This document shows, piece after piece, positions 1 to 10,678 of a stretch of 64,000 nt of DNA (positions are counted from its first letter, which is position 1; every line of letters begins with the position of its first letter). Position numbers and translations under genes: made by a program. The stretch is from the NCBI GenBank assembly GCA_947501115.1, contig CANMVX010000002.1:62001-126000 (forward strand), in the 5' to 3' direction. This DNA is from Haliscomenobacteraceae bacterium (GTDB lineage: Bacteria > Bacteroidota > Bacteroidia > Chitinophagales > Saprospiraceae). Below the pieces are notes generated by a model. The model was not told where the DNA came from, made no database searches, and saw only the letters and a list, made by a program, of their open reading frames with translations.

Positions 1-1238
1 AGGTCGCAGTAGTGTCTGAACATAGGATATTCTTTCATCACCTTTTCGAAGGCTTCTTTATCATCATCTACGCTAACGGCTACCACCGCCCAGTTTTTCT
101 TTCCCGCCAATTTTTCCTTCAAAACAGGTAACATTTGTTGGCAATGAGGGCACCAGGTAGCCCAAAACACCAAAATAATGGTATCGGCGGGGCTTTCCAG
201 GAAGCTTGCTGCATTTCCCGAATAATCAGGTATTTTGATAGCCGGAGGATTAAAGCCAATTTTCAGTGAATTGTAGGCAGCGAGGCGTTCTTTTAATTCT
301 TTCTCCTCCAATTCGTCTGTGCATTGTTGGGTAGCGCTATAGGTTTCGTCTAAATATTGCAACAAAGCGGGTTTATCCAACTGTTTGAAACCTTCTGTTA
401 AAAATTGTCTTGCGAAATCAGCAGTTTCCTTATTTTTTCCAAACTTAATCATTACGGTATCAACAGCCATTCTTAGGTTTGCATCAGCTTCAGCGCCAGG
501 CTGTTCTTGCAGAAAAAATCCAAAATACGCTAAAATATGCTCTACATATAAAGGGGTGAAAAGTAAAGAGGGATCAGAAGCATCAATGCCTTTCCAGTAT
601 TTGTCCTGAAAATCTTTTTCTTGACCTTTCAGCGGTAATTTTATGTTAGGAAAGTAGAAGGGGCGGTTAGCCACCATTTTTCCTGCCAGATTACTTTTAT
701 TTTCCTTTACAAACTTAATGAAATTGAGGTCAAAATCTTTCATTTCACGCTCAATTTCCTTGATAGCTGTGGCGTAAAACGCATTGGTTTTGTCGGGATA
801 AATATCAGTAAATTGTATCAGCGCCCTATTTCTTTCCTGCGCTTTATAAGCCGATTCTTTGTAAGCATACCATTTGGTATTTAGGGGCGAACCGGTGAAC
901 GTTGCAGCTCCTTCAGGTTTGTCAGCATCAATTGAAACATCAAAACCAAGAGTGTCAGTAATAATAATATCAACAAATTTTCTTTGTTGTGGATTAATAA
1001 TAATTCGATATACACCCGCCTGGAAATTTTCAACGGGAACGGTGAATAAAAATTTACCGTCTGTGACCTTAGTATCTGTAACAGGTATCTCCTGTCCGTT
1101 AAACTTGGAAAGAACGAGATTATTTATTGGAGTGCCGCTTTTCAAATTTCCATTGATCTGGATAAAATTCTGGGCGTAAATAGATATTGAAAAAAATAAA
1201 ATAATAGAAAAAATGGCAATGATTCTTTGAATTTTCAT
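1..1238 (-). CDS. TlpA-like thiol-disulfide oxidoreductase, 3' end outside window
   Basis: Reading the minus strand from the ATG at 1238 gives an open frame of at least 412 codons that runs off the window. Residues 1-19 form a signal peptide ending in IYAQ. The next ~90 residues look like the DUF4369-type beta domain found in front of many Bacteroidota thioredoxins. A helical middle follows, then a thioredoxin/AhpC-type domain with the redox motif WCPHC (about 140-165 in window coordinates) and a VFWATW lead-in. Proteins of this family act in the periplasm or are surface attached and keep cysteines of exported proteins, often c-type cytochromes, reduced. The C-terminal part of the thioredoxin fold is missing only because of the window edge. 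Confidence 0.85.
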   Translation of the reverse strand, partial: MKIQRIIAIFSIILFFSISIYAQNFIQINGNLKSGTPINNLVLSKFNGQEIPVTDTKVTDGKFLFTVPVENFQAGVYRIIINPQQRKFVDIIITDTLGFDVSIDADKPEGAATFTGSPLNTKWYAYKESAYKAQERNRALIQFTDIYPDKTNAFYATAIKEIEREMKDFDLNFIKFVKENKSNLAGKMVANRPFYFPNIKLPLKGQEKDFQDKYWKGIDASDPSLLFTPLYVEHILAYFGFFLQEQPGAEADANLRMAVDTVMIKFGKNKETADFARQFLTEGFKQLDKPALLQYLDETYSATQQCTDELEEKELKERLAAYNSLKIGFNPPAIKIPDYSGNAASFLESPADTIILVFWATWCPHCQQMLPVLKEKLAGKKNWAVVAVSVDDDKEAFEKVMKEYPMFRHYCD

Positions 1239-1309
1239 AATATTTTGGCTAATCTTAAGAATGAATAACAAAAGTAATGATTTATTTATTCTTAAAACAA
1301 CCAAATATA

Positions 1310-1816
1310 ATGTCCTATTGTCTTTCCGTTCAAAAACTACCCGAAAATCACGTTTCCCGATATTATCACGACCATGTTTATGGTGTCCCGATGGAAGATG
1401 ATAGTCTTTTATTTGAAAGACTGGTTATGGAAATTAATCAGGCAGGATTAAGTTGGGTAACTATTCTAAAGAAACAGGAAAACTTTAAAAAGGCTTTTGA
1501 TGACTATGACCTGGAAAAAATGGCTCACTATGGGGAAGATAAAATCGATGAGTTATTGCAGAATGAAGGAATTATAAGGAATCAATTGAAAATAAGGTCG
1601 GTCATTTATAATGCTAATATAGTGCTACAATTAATTGAAAACCATGGAAGTTTTAAGGCCTGGCTCGAGGTGCATCACCCAGCTGAATTACAGGACTGGG
1701 TTAAACTTTTTAAAAAAACCTTTAAATTTACAGGCCCGGAAATTGTCAGGGAATTCCTTGTTAGTTTGGCTTATTTACCTGGTGCCCATGACGAATTTTG
1801 CCATTTAAAAAAATAA
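1310..1816 (+). CDS. tag: DNA-3-methyladenine glycosylase I
   Basis: Base-excision repair enzyme that removes 3-methyladenine from alkylated DNA. I prefer the ATG at 1310 (MSYCLSVQK) over 1277, because the family starts directly with the Cys that binds zinc. The first zinc ligands are that Cys and the His of YHDHVYG; the second pair is the HxxxC motif near the C-terminus (HDEFC). The QAGLSWVTILKKQENF segment matches the signature of the helix-hairpin-helix core, with the catalytic Glu just before it (VMEINQAG). Length (168 residues) is slightly short of the usual ~185. It stands alone between divergent and unrelated genes, with no visible Ada-type operon. Confidence 0.88.
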   Translation: MSYCLSVQKLPENHVSRYYHDHVYGVPMEDDSLLFERLVMEINQAGLSWVTILKKQENFKKAFDDYDLEKMAHYGEDKIDELLQNEGIIRNQLKIRSVIYNANIVLQLIENHGSFKAWLEVHHPAELQDWVKLFKKTFKFTGPEIVREFLVSLAYLPGAHDEFCHLKK

Positions 1817-1919
1817 GTGAGCGAGCACAGCTTTAATTAGGTGAAACCCATATAAAATTATTCTTTATTACGTTTAACTAATAAATTATCTTCGATGTTT
1901 ATTTTGAATAATTGAAAAA

Positions 1920-4900
1920 ATGAATCCATTGATTTCCTGGAAAAAAATTGTACTGGCAACCGTCCTTTGGAGCGTAACCAACACGCTCTTTGGTATTGAT
2001 ATTTATTGGATTGGAGGATCAGGAAAATGGTCCGATTTGAGTCATTGGGCTACTTCCTCGGGGGGAAGTATAAGACCTTCAGCCATTCCGGGCTCGAAGG
2101 ATAATGTGATTTTTGACGACAAATCTTTTACCGCTCCAAACCAAACGGTTCAGATTGATCAGCAGATAACATTTTGCCAATCTTTAAATATGGCAACCGT
2201 TACCCAGTCAGTGGATATGCAAGGTGCCGCATCAGGTGTATTGAATATATTCGGCGATTTAAAATTCAATGATAAAATAAATTTTTCTTTTTTAGGCGAG
2301 GTGAATTTTTCGGCAGCTTTGCCGAATGCTCAAATTCAAATGGCGGGAAATTCCTTTCAAAGTATCGTCCGCTTTAAAGAAAATGCAGGTTCTTTTCAAC
2401 TAAATGGAGATTTATTGGTAGATAGTCTTCTAGTAATTGAGGGGGGTGTTTTTGCTTCAAAGGGCTTTAATATATCGACTAAATATTTGGAATTGTATTT
2501 AAATAGCAGTAAGACAAATATTAATTTTGACGGAAGTACCCTCACTATGGGTGGTAATGCATTTTATTTGCCTTATAATAACTATATTGAAATACCTTCT
2601 GCCATAATTAATTATACTGCGGGTAAATTCTCAGGTCAAAATACATCTGTGCTGCTAAGCTCTGTGAATGCACTTTTTCAGGTAAAAGGTATTGGTGGTT
2701 TACAGTGGGGAAAGCTTGCACATACATCAGGGACAGGCAAAGCCAGGATCCAGATAGATAGTATTTCTCTTAGGCAATTTTCCCTGAGCAGTGAAACTTT
2801 CACTACCGGAACCATCAGTATGGACACGCTATCTTTGGCGAAAGGAAGAACCTACAGGTTTCAGGAGGGAAGGAATTATAAACTCAAATTTTTAATTGCG
2901 AAAGGAGATTGTGCCAATCCAATACAAATATTAAGTGGTTCGGGTGGGGTGAAAACCAATTTTATAGCAAATGCAGGTGTATTAACAGGAGAGTATTTGA
3001 GTATCAGAGATGTTTCAGCCACAGGTGGGGCTACTTTCAATGCCAATAATAGCTCCGATTTGGGTAATAATACCGGATGGACTATAACCCCTAAGGTAAA
3101 TAATAAATTATATTGGGTAGGTGGCTCCGGCGATTGGTTTGACCCGATGCATTGGGCATCCACCTCGGGCGGTGTCGCTGGTAGTTGTGTGCCCACAGCA
3201 GGAGACGATGTTTTTTTTGATGCCAATAGTTTTCCTGCCACAGGTGGAACAGTTAATCTAAATATTGATAACGCCTATTGCCGCTCCATGGATTGGACAG
3301 GTGCAAAGGGTAATCCCTCCTTTGTAGGTAAATCAGACCAATTTATCCATATTTTCGGTTATCTGAAATTAATCAATGCCATGTCATGGGCGCTTCAGGG
3401 GGATGTGTTTTTTGAAAGTAACACGGCTGGAAATGGCATTACCATGGCATCACAAAAATTTAAAAAAGACCTTTATTTTAATGGGGTAGGTAGTTGGATT
3501 TTAGAAGACGATATGGAGGTGGCTCTAGATCTTCACCTTATCAAAGGGGGCTTAAATACAAATAGTAAGATTTTAACTATTCAAAATTTCAGAAGCCAAA
3601 GGTGGGATGAAGCAGGAAATGTAAGAACACTGACCTTAGGTAGTTCTTTGGTCGTTATCAGACCTCAACTCACGCCATGGTCAGAATGGAGCATACAAAC
3701 CAATAACTTTACACTAAATGCGGGTAGTTCAAGCATAATATTTTTTAGTTGGGGAAGTATGAATTTATGGGGAGATAATCCGCTTAAATTTAATAATATA
3801 CAGCAATATGGACATTTTAATGTATTCGGAAATCTTTCTAATAATAAAAAACATGAATTTAATCTTTTTGTAAGTGCCTTTAATCTTACCGTATCCAATA
3901 GCCTGAGATTTATCAAATGGGAGGTTACCGGCGGATACCAATATAGGATAAATTCAGGTTCAACGCTGTTTGTTGGTGAGCTAATTCCTGCGAATGCTTG
4001 TGATGGGCTCATATATTTTGGTTCTACAACAAATAGTTTAAAGGCTTCTATTCATTTTGAGAATAATACGACCGTTAATAATTTTATTGTTAAAGATTTG
4101 CACTCCATTGGAACTGGTCTGGTCACCGCCAATAATTCTGTTAATTTAGGGAATGCGCTTAATTGGGTGTTTACAGAAAAAGTGGGTAGAAAACTCTATT
4201 GGGTTGGAGGTACTGGTTCATGGTCAGATATTGCCCACTGGTCCTCGTCGAGCAATGGTCCAGGTGGTGAATGTATTCCCACGCCATTAGACGATGTTTT
4301 TTTTGATGAATTTTCATTTCCAGTGGCCGGGGCTTCCGTACTGCTTGAAAACAGTACAGCTTATGCTAAAAATTTTACCATTGGTAACGTCAAAAATAGA
4401 CCCTGGGTAAGATCTCAATATGTTGAAAATCTTGAGCTTTATGGTAATTTGATTCTCGCACCCAGAAATGTTTGCGAATTAAGTCTTCATAGGTTGAGCC
4501 TCAAGGGAAATTTAATAACAAATACAGCTTTTTTTGCTGGTCAGTATATTAATTATATCGATGTGGATGGCGGTGGAAAGTGGACCCTTCTCGATTCTCT
4601 CACTTGTTATGATTTGAGCCTAAGAAACGGGACCTTGTTTACCAACGGACAGTCAGCTAATATTCATTATTTTTTGGGGAGTGGAGAAAACACCCCTAAA
4701 AGATTGGAATTGGGTGACAGCCACTGGTATATCAGTGGAAATTTTGAAAATTATTCAGAATTCAGCTTACAAGGTGATTCTATCACTGTCGTTCCAGGAA
4801 CTTCTACCATTGAATTTATTAATGGAGGTGATTTTTATGAAAGGAAGCCACATACCTTTCATCGACTTTATTTTTCATCAGAAACGGGAAATAGCACTGT

Positions 4901-7673
4901 TCAAACTGAATCGGGGGTCTCAGATTTTAAGATTTTAGAATTTCTAAGCAACGGAACTATTTTAGGAAAACACAAAATAGATAGTTTATTATTCGCACCG
5001 GGGAAAACGTATCGACTTGACGCGAACAATCCGCAGGAAATCACTGGATTTTTTCAGGTTTTTGGAAATAATTGTAATCCCATTGAATTATTAAGTACCC
5101 AGACTGGCAAGCAATCCCAGGTGGTCATGAATTCAGGGGAGATAAAAGGGGACTTTATTCAAATGCGGGATCAGATAGGCGTCGGATCTGTGAAGTTTTA
5201 TGCGGGCGTAAGAAGTGCAAATATTGCCAATAGTAATACAAACTGGATCTTTGATTCTCCGAATTATTATGAAAATGAAGGTTTTTTAGGTCCCGATTTG
5301 GTTCAATGTACCTTGGAGCCAATTGTTTTAGATGCAAGGACCTATAGTCCCGGAGAGCGATATATTTGGTTTAATAACTCGGTTCAACCAACGGTTTCAG
5401 TGGATGCCCCTGGCATATATTGGGCAAAAGTTACCTTTGGTACTACCTGTGTCATTATAGATACTGTTAGGGTGCTTGCGGCCGATAAATTTGAAGTGAA
5501 TTTACCTGGTGATACAACCCTTTGTGTGGGCGATACCTTAAGATTAGACGCAAAATTAGAGGCCATTGGTGTGCGATATGTATGGCAGGATAGCTCTTTG
5601 AATAGTTTTTATGTGGTGACAAAACCAGGGAAGTATAAGGTTTCTGTTACCCTGTCTGGTTGTACCGTTTCCGATTCTATAGAGGTGAAATTTCAAACAC
5701 CTCTTAAACTCAACTTTGGAAAAGATACGCTTTTATGCCCGGCTGCTACCTTGACATTAGATGCCTCCCTTCCTGGTGCTACTGCCTATATATGGCAAAA
5801 TAATACGACCCTCGCGAAATTTATTGCTGATAAATCCGGCCTTTTTTTCGTGGCCGTTAAGGTAGGTGTTTGCGTGATAAAAGACACTATTTCTATTGAT
5901 TATAAGCCAGTCATTGATCTGCAATTTGGAAGAGATACTACGGTTTGTGCCGACGTCACGCTTACATTGGGTAGCACAAATACTTATGAAAGCTACTTGT
6001 GGCAAGACGGTAGTAGGAACCAGACTTATCAGGTGCGTAGTCCCGGGATTTATTCGTTAACGGTTGCAAAAGACGGATGTACGAAAACGGGCAGCGTAAA
6101 TATTAGCCATAAACAAGTTCCAACGTTTAGTTTACCCCCATCATTAAGTTCTTGTGTGGGAAAATCTATTACCATTGGGCAGAGTCCCATATTTCCAACG
6201 GCCAAATATCTTTGGACAAATGGCTCAACTACCCCTGAAATAACTGTTTCTACCGATGCAGTTTACGGTTTAGAGATAGATTTGGATGGATGTATTTACA
6301 AAGATGAAGTTCAGGTAACATTTAACCCTCTACCTGTTTTGAATATGCCGCAGGAAACGCTGGCCTGTCAGGGTGATACCGTAACTTTGAATGTAGCACA
6401 GGCGAATACTACTTTTTTTTGGAGCACAGGAGCTCTAACACCCTCCATAAAAGTTTCTAAAAGTGGGTTAACCTGGGTACAGGCGACGAATCAATTTGGT
6501 TGTTTAAATATTGATACCACTTTTGTAGTATTTAATCAAAGGCCAAGCGTGGCAGCAGGTCCAGATTTGCTACTTTGTGCCGGTGAAATAGGCATTATAG
6601 AGGTTGGTTTTACACCTGGAAGTACGCTGAAATGGAATAATGGTAACAATGGAGCTAAAATAAGTGTACTTTCAAGCGGTTCCTACGTGGTAGAGGCTAA
6701 CTTAAATGGTTGTCTTAGAACAGATTCGGTAACCGTCACTTTTATAGACGTACCCAATCAATTTCTAGGTACAGATAAAGAGATTTGTGAAGGAGATCAG
6801 GTGCGTCTAGAACCTATGATTCCGTCAGCCTCTTTTACCTGGCAAGACGGATCAACAAATCCCTATTTTTTAGCAGATAAAACGGGTATTTATTTTGCCA
6901 GAGTAGGGGTTGGTACCTGTCAAAGAATTGACTCTGTTCGTATAGTGGTGAATACATTACCTCGTTTTGAACTCGGTTTAGATTCCACCCTTTGCTCCGG
7001 TGGTAGCTATCCTGTAGGAATAAATGCACCTGCAGGTTCCACCTACAGGTGGAATACAGGGTCAACTGCCTCCAATTTGAATATTACTCAAACGGGGACT
7101 TATATTGCAACTGCAACCTTTAAGAGTTGTATCTGGAAGGATACCATTAGTGTTTCTGTGATTCCAAGAATTCCCGTTTATTTGGGGCTAGATACCACCA
7201 TTTGCGAAGGCCAGAGAATATTGCTTCGCGCCAATGTGGCGGCCGAAAAATATCAATGGCAAGACGGTTCCGATGGGCAGCAATTTTTAGTGGATGATGA
7301 AGGGCTTTACTTCCTTCGGGTTACCTCTGGCAAATGTGTTTTTACAGATTCAGTAAATATTAGCGTTAGAAAATGCATTTATTATGAGGTGTATGCCCCC
7401 AACGCATTTTCCCCCAATGATGATGGAGTGAATGATGTCTTTAAATTGTTTGTTGATCCTGAGGTAACTATTTTGTCGTTTAAGTTAATTATTCACGATC
7501 GTTGGGGAAATTTGATTTTCCAATCTACAGATCCCGAACTTGGGTGGGATGGTTCTCAGATGGGAAATCGTGCTAATCCGGATACTTATATTTATGCCTA
7601 TACCATTGAATACGAAGATGAAAACGGCGTGGGAAGGCAAGTTAACGGTGGAACGGTCAATTTATTAAGATAG
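1920..7673 (+). CDS. Giant T9SS surface protein with gliding-motility C-terminal domain
   Basis: A 1917-residue exported protein. After a signal peptide (residues 1-25) there are three large beta-rich units, each opening with the same motif: YWIGGSGKWSDLSHW near 30, YWVGGSGDWFDPMHW near 398 and YWVGGTGSWSDIAHW near 760. From ~1125 to ~1815 follow about nine or ten Ig/PKD-like units, each beginning with a D-TLC or D-x-x-xC strand (GDTTLCVGD, KDTLLCPA, RDTTVCAD, LDSTLCSG, LDTTICEG) and holding a WQDGS or WNxGS turn. The last ~95 residues (APNAFSPNDDGVNDVF...IHDRWGNLIF) are the CHU_C/type B sorting domain that routes proteins through the type IX secretion system. The likely role is adhesion or surface-layer structure; substrate unknown. 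Probably co-transcribed with the TonB receptor 62 bases downstream. Confidence 0.9.
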   Translation: MNPLISWKKIVLATVLWSVTNTLFGIDIYWIGGSGKWSDLSHWATSSGGSIRPSAIPGSKDNVIFDDKSFTAPNQTVQIDQQITFCQSLNMATVTQSVDMQGAASGVLNIFGDLKFNDKINFSFLGEVNFSAALPNAQIQMAGNSFQSIVRFKENAGSFQLNGDLLVDSLLVIEGGVFASKGFNISTKYLELYLNSSKTNINFDGSTLTMGGNAFYLPYNNYIEIPSAIINYTAGKFSGQNTSVLLSSVNALFQVKGIGGLQWGKLAHTSGTGKARIQIDSISLRQFSLSSETFTTGTISMDTLSLAKGRTYRFQEGRNYKLKFLIAKGDCANPIQILSGSGGVKTNFIANAGVLTGEYLSIRDVSATGGATFNANNSSDLGNNTGWTITPKVNNKLYWVGGSGDWFDPMHWASTSGGVAGSCVPTAGDDVFFDANSFPATGGTVNLNIDNAYCRSMDWTGAKGNPSFVGKSDQFIHIFGYLKLINAMSWALQGDVFFESNTAGNGITMASQKFKKDLYFNGVGSWILEDDMEVALDLHLIKGGLNTNSKILTIQNFRSQRWDEAGNVRTLTLGSSLVVIRPQLTPWSEWSIQTNNFTLNAGSSSIIFFSWGSMNLWGDNPLKFNNIQQYGHFNVFGNLSNNKKHEFNLFVSAFNLTVSNSLRFIKWEVTGGYQYRINSGSTLFVGELIPANACDGLIYFGSTTNSLKASIHFENNTTVNNFIVKDLHSIGTGLVTANNSVNLGNALNWVFTEKVGRKLYWVGGTGSWSDIAHWSSSSNGPGGECIPTPLDDVFFDEFSFPVAGASVLLENSTAYAKNFTIGNVKNRPWVRSQYVENLELYGNLILAPRNVCELSLHRLSLKGNLITNTAFFAGQYINYIDVDGGGKWTLLDSLTCYDLSLRNGTLFTNGQSANIHYFLGSGENTPKRLELGDSHWYISGNFENYSEFSLQGDSITVVPGTSTIEFINGGDFYERKPHTFHRLYFSSETGNSTVQTESGVSDFKILEFLSNGTILGKHKIDSLLFAPGKTYRLDANNPQEITGFFQVFGNNCNPIELLSTQTGKQSQVVMNSGEIKGDFIQMRDQIGVGSVKFYAGVRSANIANSNTNWIFDSPNYYENEGFLGPDLVQCTLEPIVLDARTYSPGERYIWFNNSVQPTVSVDAPGIYWAKVTFGTTCVIIDTVRVLAADKFEVNLPGDTTLCVGDTLRLDAKLEAIGVRYVWQDSSLNSFYVVTKPGKYKVSVTLSGCTVSDSIEVKFQTPLKLNFGKDTLLCPAATLTLDASLPGATAYIWQNNTTLAKFIADKSGLFFVAVKVGVCVIKDTISIDYKPVIDLQFGRDTTVCADVTLTLGSTNTYESYLWQDGSRNQTYQVRSPGIYSLTVAKDGCTKTGSVNISHKQVPTFSLPPSLSSCVGKSITIGQSPIFPTAKYLWTNGSTTPEITVSTDAVYGLEIDLDGCIYKDEVQVTFNPLPVLNMPQETLACQGDTVTLNVAQANTTFFWSTGALTPSIKVSKSGLTWVQATNQFGCLNIDTTFVVFNQRPSVAAGPDLLLCAGEIGIIEVGFTPGSTLKWNNGNNGAKISVLSSGSYVVEANLNGCLRTDSVTVTFIDVPNQFLGTDKEICEGDQVRLEPMIPSASFTWQDGSTNPYFLADKTGIYFARVGVGTCQRIDSVRIVVNTLPRFELGLDSTLCSGGSYPVGINAPAGSTYRWNTGSTASNLNITQTGTYIATATFKSCIWKDTISVSVIPRIPVYLGLDTTICEGQRILLRANVAAEKYQWQDGSDGQQFLVDDEGLYFLRVTSGKCVFTDSVNISVRKCIYYEVYAPNAFSPNDDGVNDVFKLFVDPEVTILSFKLIIHDRWGNLIFQSTDPELGWDGSQMGNRANPDTYIYAYTIEYEDENGVGRQVNGGTVNLLR

Positions 7674-7735
7674 GTTTTACCTGAAAAATTAAACTATTTA
7701 TACCTTTTAGCCTTTCTATACTAAACAAATATAGA

Positions 7736-10075
7736 ATGTATTTAAAGGTAGTTATTTTTATTTTAGTGGGTTTTTCCGCTTCCCTATTCGGGCAAAGTAA
7801 GTTTTCAGTGAGTGGTTATGTGAAGGATGCCAATACAGGAGAGACTTTAACAGGTGCCTCCGTTTATGTGAAAACAGAGAGTAATTTGGGCGCATCCACT
7901 AACACGTATGGCTTTTATACCCTTAGACTGGCTCCAGGTGATTATACCATTGTTTTTGCCTATTTAGGTTTTGCAGACCAGGAGAAAAAAATTAGTTTAA
8001 ACAAGGACCTTTCGCTAAATATAGACTTAAGTGAAGGGGTAGAAATGAGTGAGGTCGTTATAGAAGCTGAAGCAGCTGATAAAAATGTGTCAGGAACGCA
8101 AATGGGTGAAATTATTTTGCCCATTGAGAAAATACAGAAAATTCCCGCGTTAATGGGGGAGGTTGATTTGCTTAAAGCTTTGCAGCTTTTACCCGGTGTA
8201 CAATCTGCGGGAGAAGGAAGTTCTGGTTTTTATGTAAGAGGGGGAGGACCTGACCAGAATCTGGTGCTCTTAGATGAAGCGCTCGTTTACAACTCAGGCC
8301 ATTTATTTGGGTTTTTCTCGGTTTTCAATTCAGATGCGATAAAATCGGCAAATCTTATTAAAGGAGGTATGCCAGCTCAGTACGGAGGTAGATTATCTTC
8401 TGTCGTTGATATTCAAATGAAAGAGGGAAATAACAAACATTATCAAGTGGATGGTGGTATTGGCCTGATTGCCTCCCGATTAACATTCCAAGGCCCCATA
8501 GTACCTGAAAAAAGTTCATTTATTGTTTCTACCAGAAGAACTTATGCGTTAGATCTTGCGCAACCTGCCATAAAAAGAACAGATTTTGCAGGTACCAATT
8601 ATTATTTTTACGATTTGAATGCCAAGGCTAATTATACTTTTAGTGAAAAGGACAGAGTCTTTTTTAGCACCTATTTCGGTCGCGATGTATTGAAATTTAG
8701 AACGCCTGGACGAGATTTTACCTTCGACCTACCTTATGGAAATGCGACGGGAACTCTCCGCTGGAATCACCTTTTTAATAATAGATTATTTGTAAATACT
8801 TCTATCATTTACAACGATTACGATTTCACCTTTAAGGCTGGATTTGACGATTTTAGTCTTAAATTGTTCTCAGGTGTCAGAGATTGGAACGGAAAAGTTG
8901 ACTTCGATTATTTTCCTTCCAACAATCATGCTATAAAATTTGGTGTGCAAACTACTTATCACCGTCTTACCCCTAGTATAGCTACAGCACTTCAAGGCGA
9001 TGAGGAATTTACAAACAATAAGGAATCTATACCAGCTTGGGAAACAGGATTTTATGTTTCCGATGATTTTAAAGTTAGCGAAAGAATTAAGATCCAGGCT
9101 GGCCTTAGATGGTCAATATTCACTCAAATGGGACCTTATGCGGCGAGTACCGGCGTTAATTATCAAAAAGGGGAGGAGGTAGTGACCTATAATGGCCTGG
9201 AGCCTCGTTTAAGCTGGAGGTACGCCATCAACTCTAATAATGCCATTAAAGGGGGTGTAACCGTATCTAACCAATATCTGCATTTAGTGTCGAATTCGTC
9301 CAGTACCTTGCCTGCTGATGTTTGGGTGCCGAGTACAGAAAGAATCAAACCTCAAAGAGGGGAACAATATGCCTTAGGTTATTTTAAAAATTTAAAGAAA
9401 AATATGTTCGAGGTCTCTGCGGAAATTTATTTTAGAACCCTAAGAAATCAATTGGATTATGGAGAGAGTTATGTCCAAAGTCCAGCCGACGATTTAGAGC
9501 AACAGTTTATTTCTGGAAGTGGGCGGGCTTATGGTGCTGAATTGTTAATAAGAAAAAATGAGGGAAAATTAACCGGGTGGATTGGATATACGAGAGCCAG
9601 GACAGAAAGAAAATTTGCTGAAATTAATGGCGGCGCTTACTATCCGGCGGTATATGACAGGACACATGATTTATCGGTCGTTGTAAATTATGACAAAGGT
9701 AAAAAATGGGATTTTTCCGGTGTATTTGTCTTTGGAACAGGTAGAGCTTTTACCCCAATTGAGAGTATATATGTAATTGATCAAAGGGTAGTTACTAATT
9801 ATGCACCAAGAAATAGTAGTCGTTTACCAGATTATCACAGGATAGATTTATCAGCTAATTACAGACCTAAAAAAGAGGAGGGCAAGGGTTTTTATAGCTA
9901 TTGGACTTTTTCAGTTTACAACGTCTATAACAGACGTAACCCATTCTTTATCAACTACGAATTTGATACGGACGAGAAAACGGGGGTACTGAGTGCTTCT
10001 GCCTCTAAAGTATCTTTATTTCCGGTTATCCCCTCTGTTACCTGGAATTTTAAATGGCAGCAGAAAAAAAATTAA
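7736..10075 (+). CDS. TonB-dependent outer-membrane receptor
   Basis: 779 residues. A signal peptide ends in LFGQ (~20). Residues 23-105 are a carboxypeptidase-regulatory-like beta sandwich (VSGYVKDANTGETLTGASVYV...). A plug domain follows at ~115-225 (PALMGEVDLLKALQLLPGVQ, GSSGFYVRGGGPDQNLVLLDEA, GGMPAQYGGRLSSVVDI), then a 22-strand type barrel to the end. The protein lacks the SusC length (~1000) and there is no SusD partner, so it is a smaller import receptor rather than a polysaccharide-utilisation SusC. The gene sits 62 bases after the giant T9SS protein in the same direction, which suggests joint expression, but the ligand cannot be told from sequence. Confidence 0.9.
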   Translation: MYLKVVIFILVGFSASLFGQSKFSVSGYVKDANTGETLTGASVYVKTESNLGASTNTYGFYTLRLAPGDYTIVFAYLGFADQEKKISLNKDLSLNIDLSEGVEMSEVVIEAEAADKNVSGTQMGEIILPIEKIQKIPALMGEVDLLKALQLLPGVQSAGEGSSGFYVRGGGPDQNLVLLDEALVYNSGHLFGFFSVFNSDAIKSANLIKGGMPAQYGGRLSSVVDIQMKEGNNKHYQVDGGIGLIASRLTFQGPIVPEKSSFIVSTRRTYALDLAQPAIKRTDFAGTNYYFYDLNAKANYTFSEKDRVFFSTYFGRDVLKFRTPGRDFTFDLPYGNATGTLRWNHLFNNRLFVNTSIIYNDYDFTFKAGFDDFSLKLFSGVRDWNGKVDFDYFPSNNHAIKFGVQTTYHRLTPSIATALQGDEEFTNNKESIPAWETGFYVSDDFKVSERIKIQAGLRWSIFTQMGPYAASTGVNYQKGEEVVTYNGLEPRLSWRYAINSNNAIKGGVTVSNQYLHLVSNSSSTLPADVWVPSTERIKPQRGEQYALGYFKNLKKNMFEVSAEIYFRTLRNQLDYGESYVQSPADDLEQQFISGSGRAYGAELLIRKNEGKLTGWIGYTRARTERKFAEINGGAYYPAVYDRTHDLSVVVNYDKGKKWDFSGVFVFGTGRAFTPIESIYVIDQRVVTNYAPRNSSRLPDYHRIDLSANYRPKKEEGKGFYSYWTFSVYNVYNRRNPFFINYEFDTDEKTGVLSASASKVSLFPVIPSVTWNFKWQQKKN

Positions 10076-10128
10076 GGCAATTTTTTAAAAAGTACTTGGA
10101 ATACTAGAAATAATATTATCTTCGCACC

Positions 10129-10216
10129 GGAGAAATGGCAGAGCGGTTGATTGCAGCAGTCTTGAAAACTGCCGACTGTAATAGGTCCGGGGGTTCGAAT
10201 CCCTCTTTCTCCGCCA
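10129..10216 (+). tRNA. tRNA-Ser (anticodon TGA), CCA encoded
   Basis: The acceptor stem GGAGAAA pairs exactly with TTTCTCC, followed by discriminator G and an encoded CCA. The anticodon loop reads CTTGAAAA with TGA in the middle, there is a long variable arm, and a T-loop GGTTCGAATCC. Length is 88 bases. It is 53 bases after the TonB receptor and directly borders the accessory patch to its right, a common place for insertions. Confidence 0.96.
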
Positions 10217-10358
10217 CCGGCGGAAGTCAAAAAAATTAAAGCGTGTAGAACTAAAGTTTTACGCGCTTTTTTTATGTTCTTAATGTTTATGTAACCTTTG
10301 CGATTGGCCTGATTGGGTTTCCTTTTTCGTGGATTGGGAAATATCTCCTGTACAAACT

Positions 10359-10597
10359 TGTTTTGAATCACGGATTCAGAGGATTTCGCTGATTTCACTG
10401 ATTAGGGATAAGGTCTTCGATTTTTGTGGGAAGATTGTTTTTTAGAGGATTATTTCATTTCAAGGTTTTTCCGTCGATGCCGTGAGGCATCGGCGAAAAA
10501 GAGTGTAGAAAGTATTTCTTTATAAATATCCTTTACGCTTACAACAACGACGTCCTGTTTAATCCTCGAAATCCTGTAAATCCTGATTCAAACCCAG
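10359..10597. repeat. Dispersed hairpin element, copy A
   Basis: The left arm starts with TTTTGAATCACGGATT and the right arm ends with AATCCTGTAAATCCTGATTC, so the ends are imperfect inverted repeats. In the centre (10465-10500) a stem built on CGATGCC-GTGA-GGCATCG is flanked by a TTTTTCC / CGAAAAA extension. The same layout recurs at 21907-22222 and 24003-24255, and as a half copy at 24292-24404. Confidence 0.75.
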
Positions 10598-10678
10598 TAG
10601 CTGCTGCGCATAAAATCTCCATCAAACATTGGAGAAGAAGTCCAAACCTGTCCTATTAACGCTTCCGGTTTTCCAGCC

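Noticed and set aside
2876-7065. Several minus-strand open frames inside the giant T9SS gene
   Set aside because: They are shadows of the repetitive coding sequence on the plus strand.
10072-10398. Open frame of 108 codons on the minus strand
   Set aside because: It runs through the antisense of tRNA-Ser (the [15 protein letters not shown] part), a familiar false ORF.
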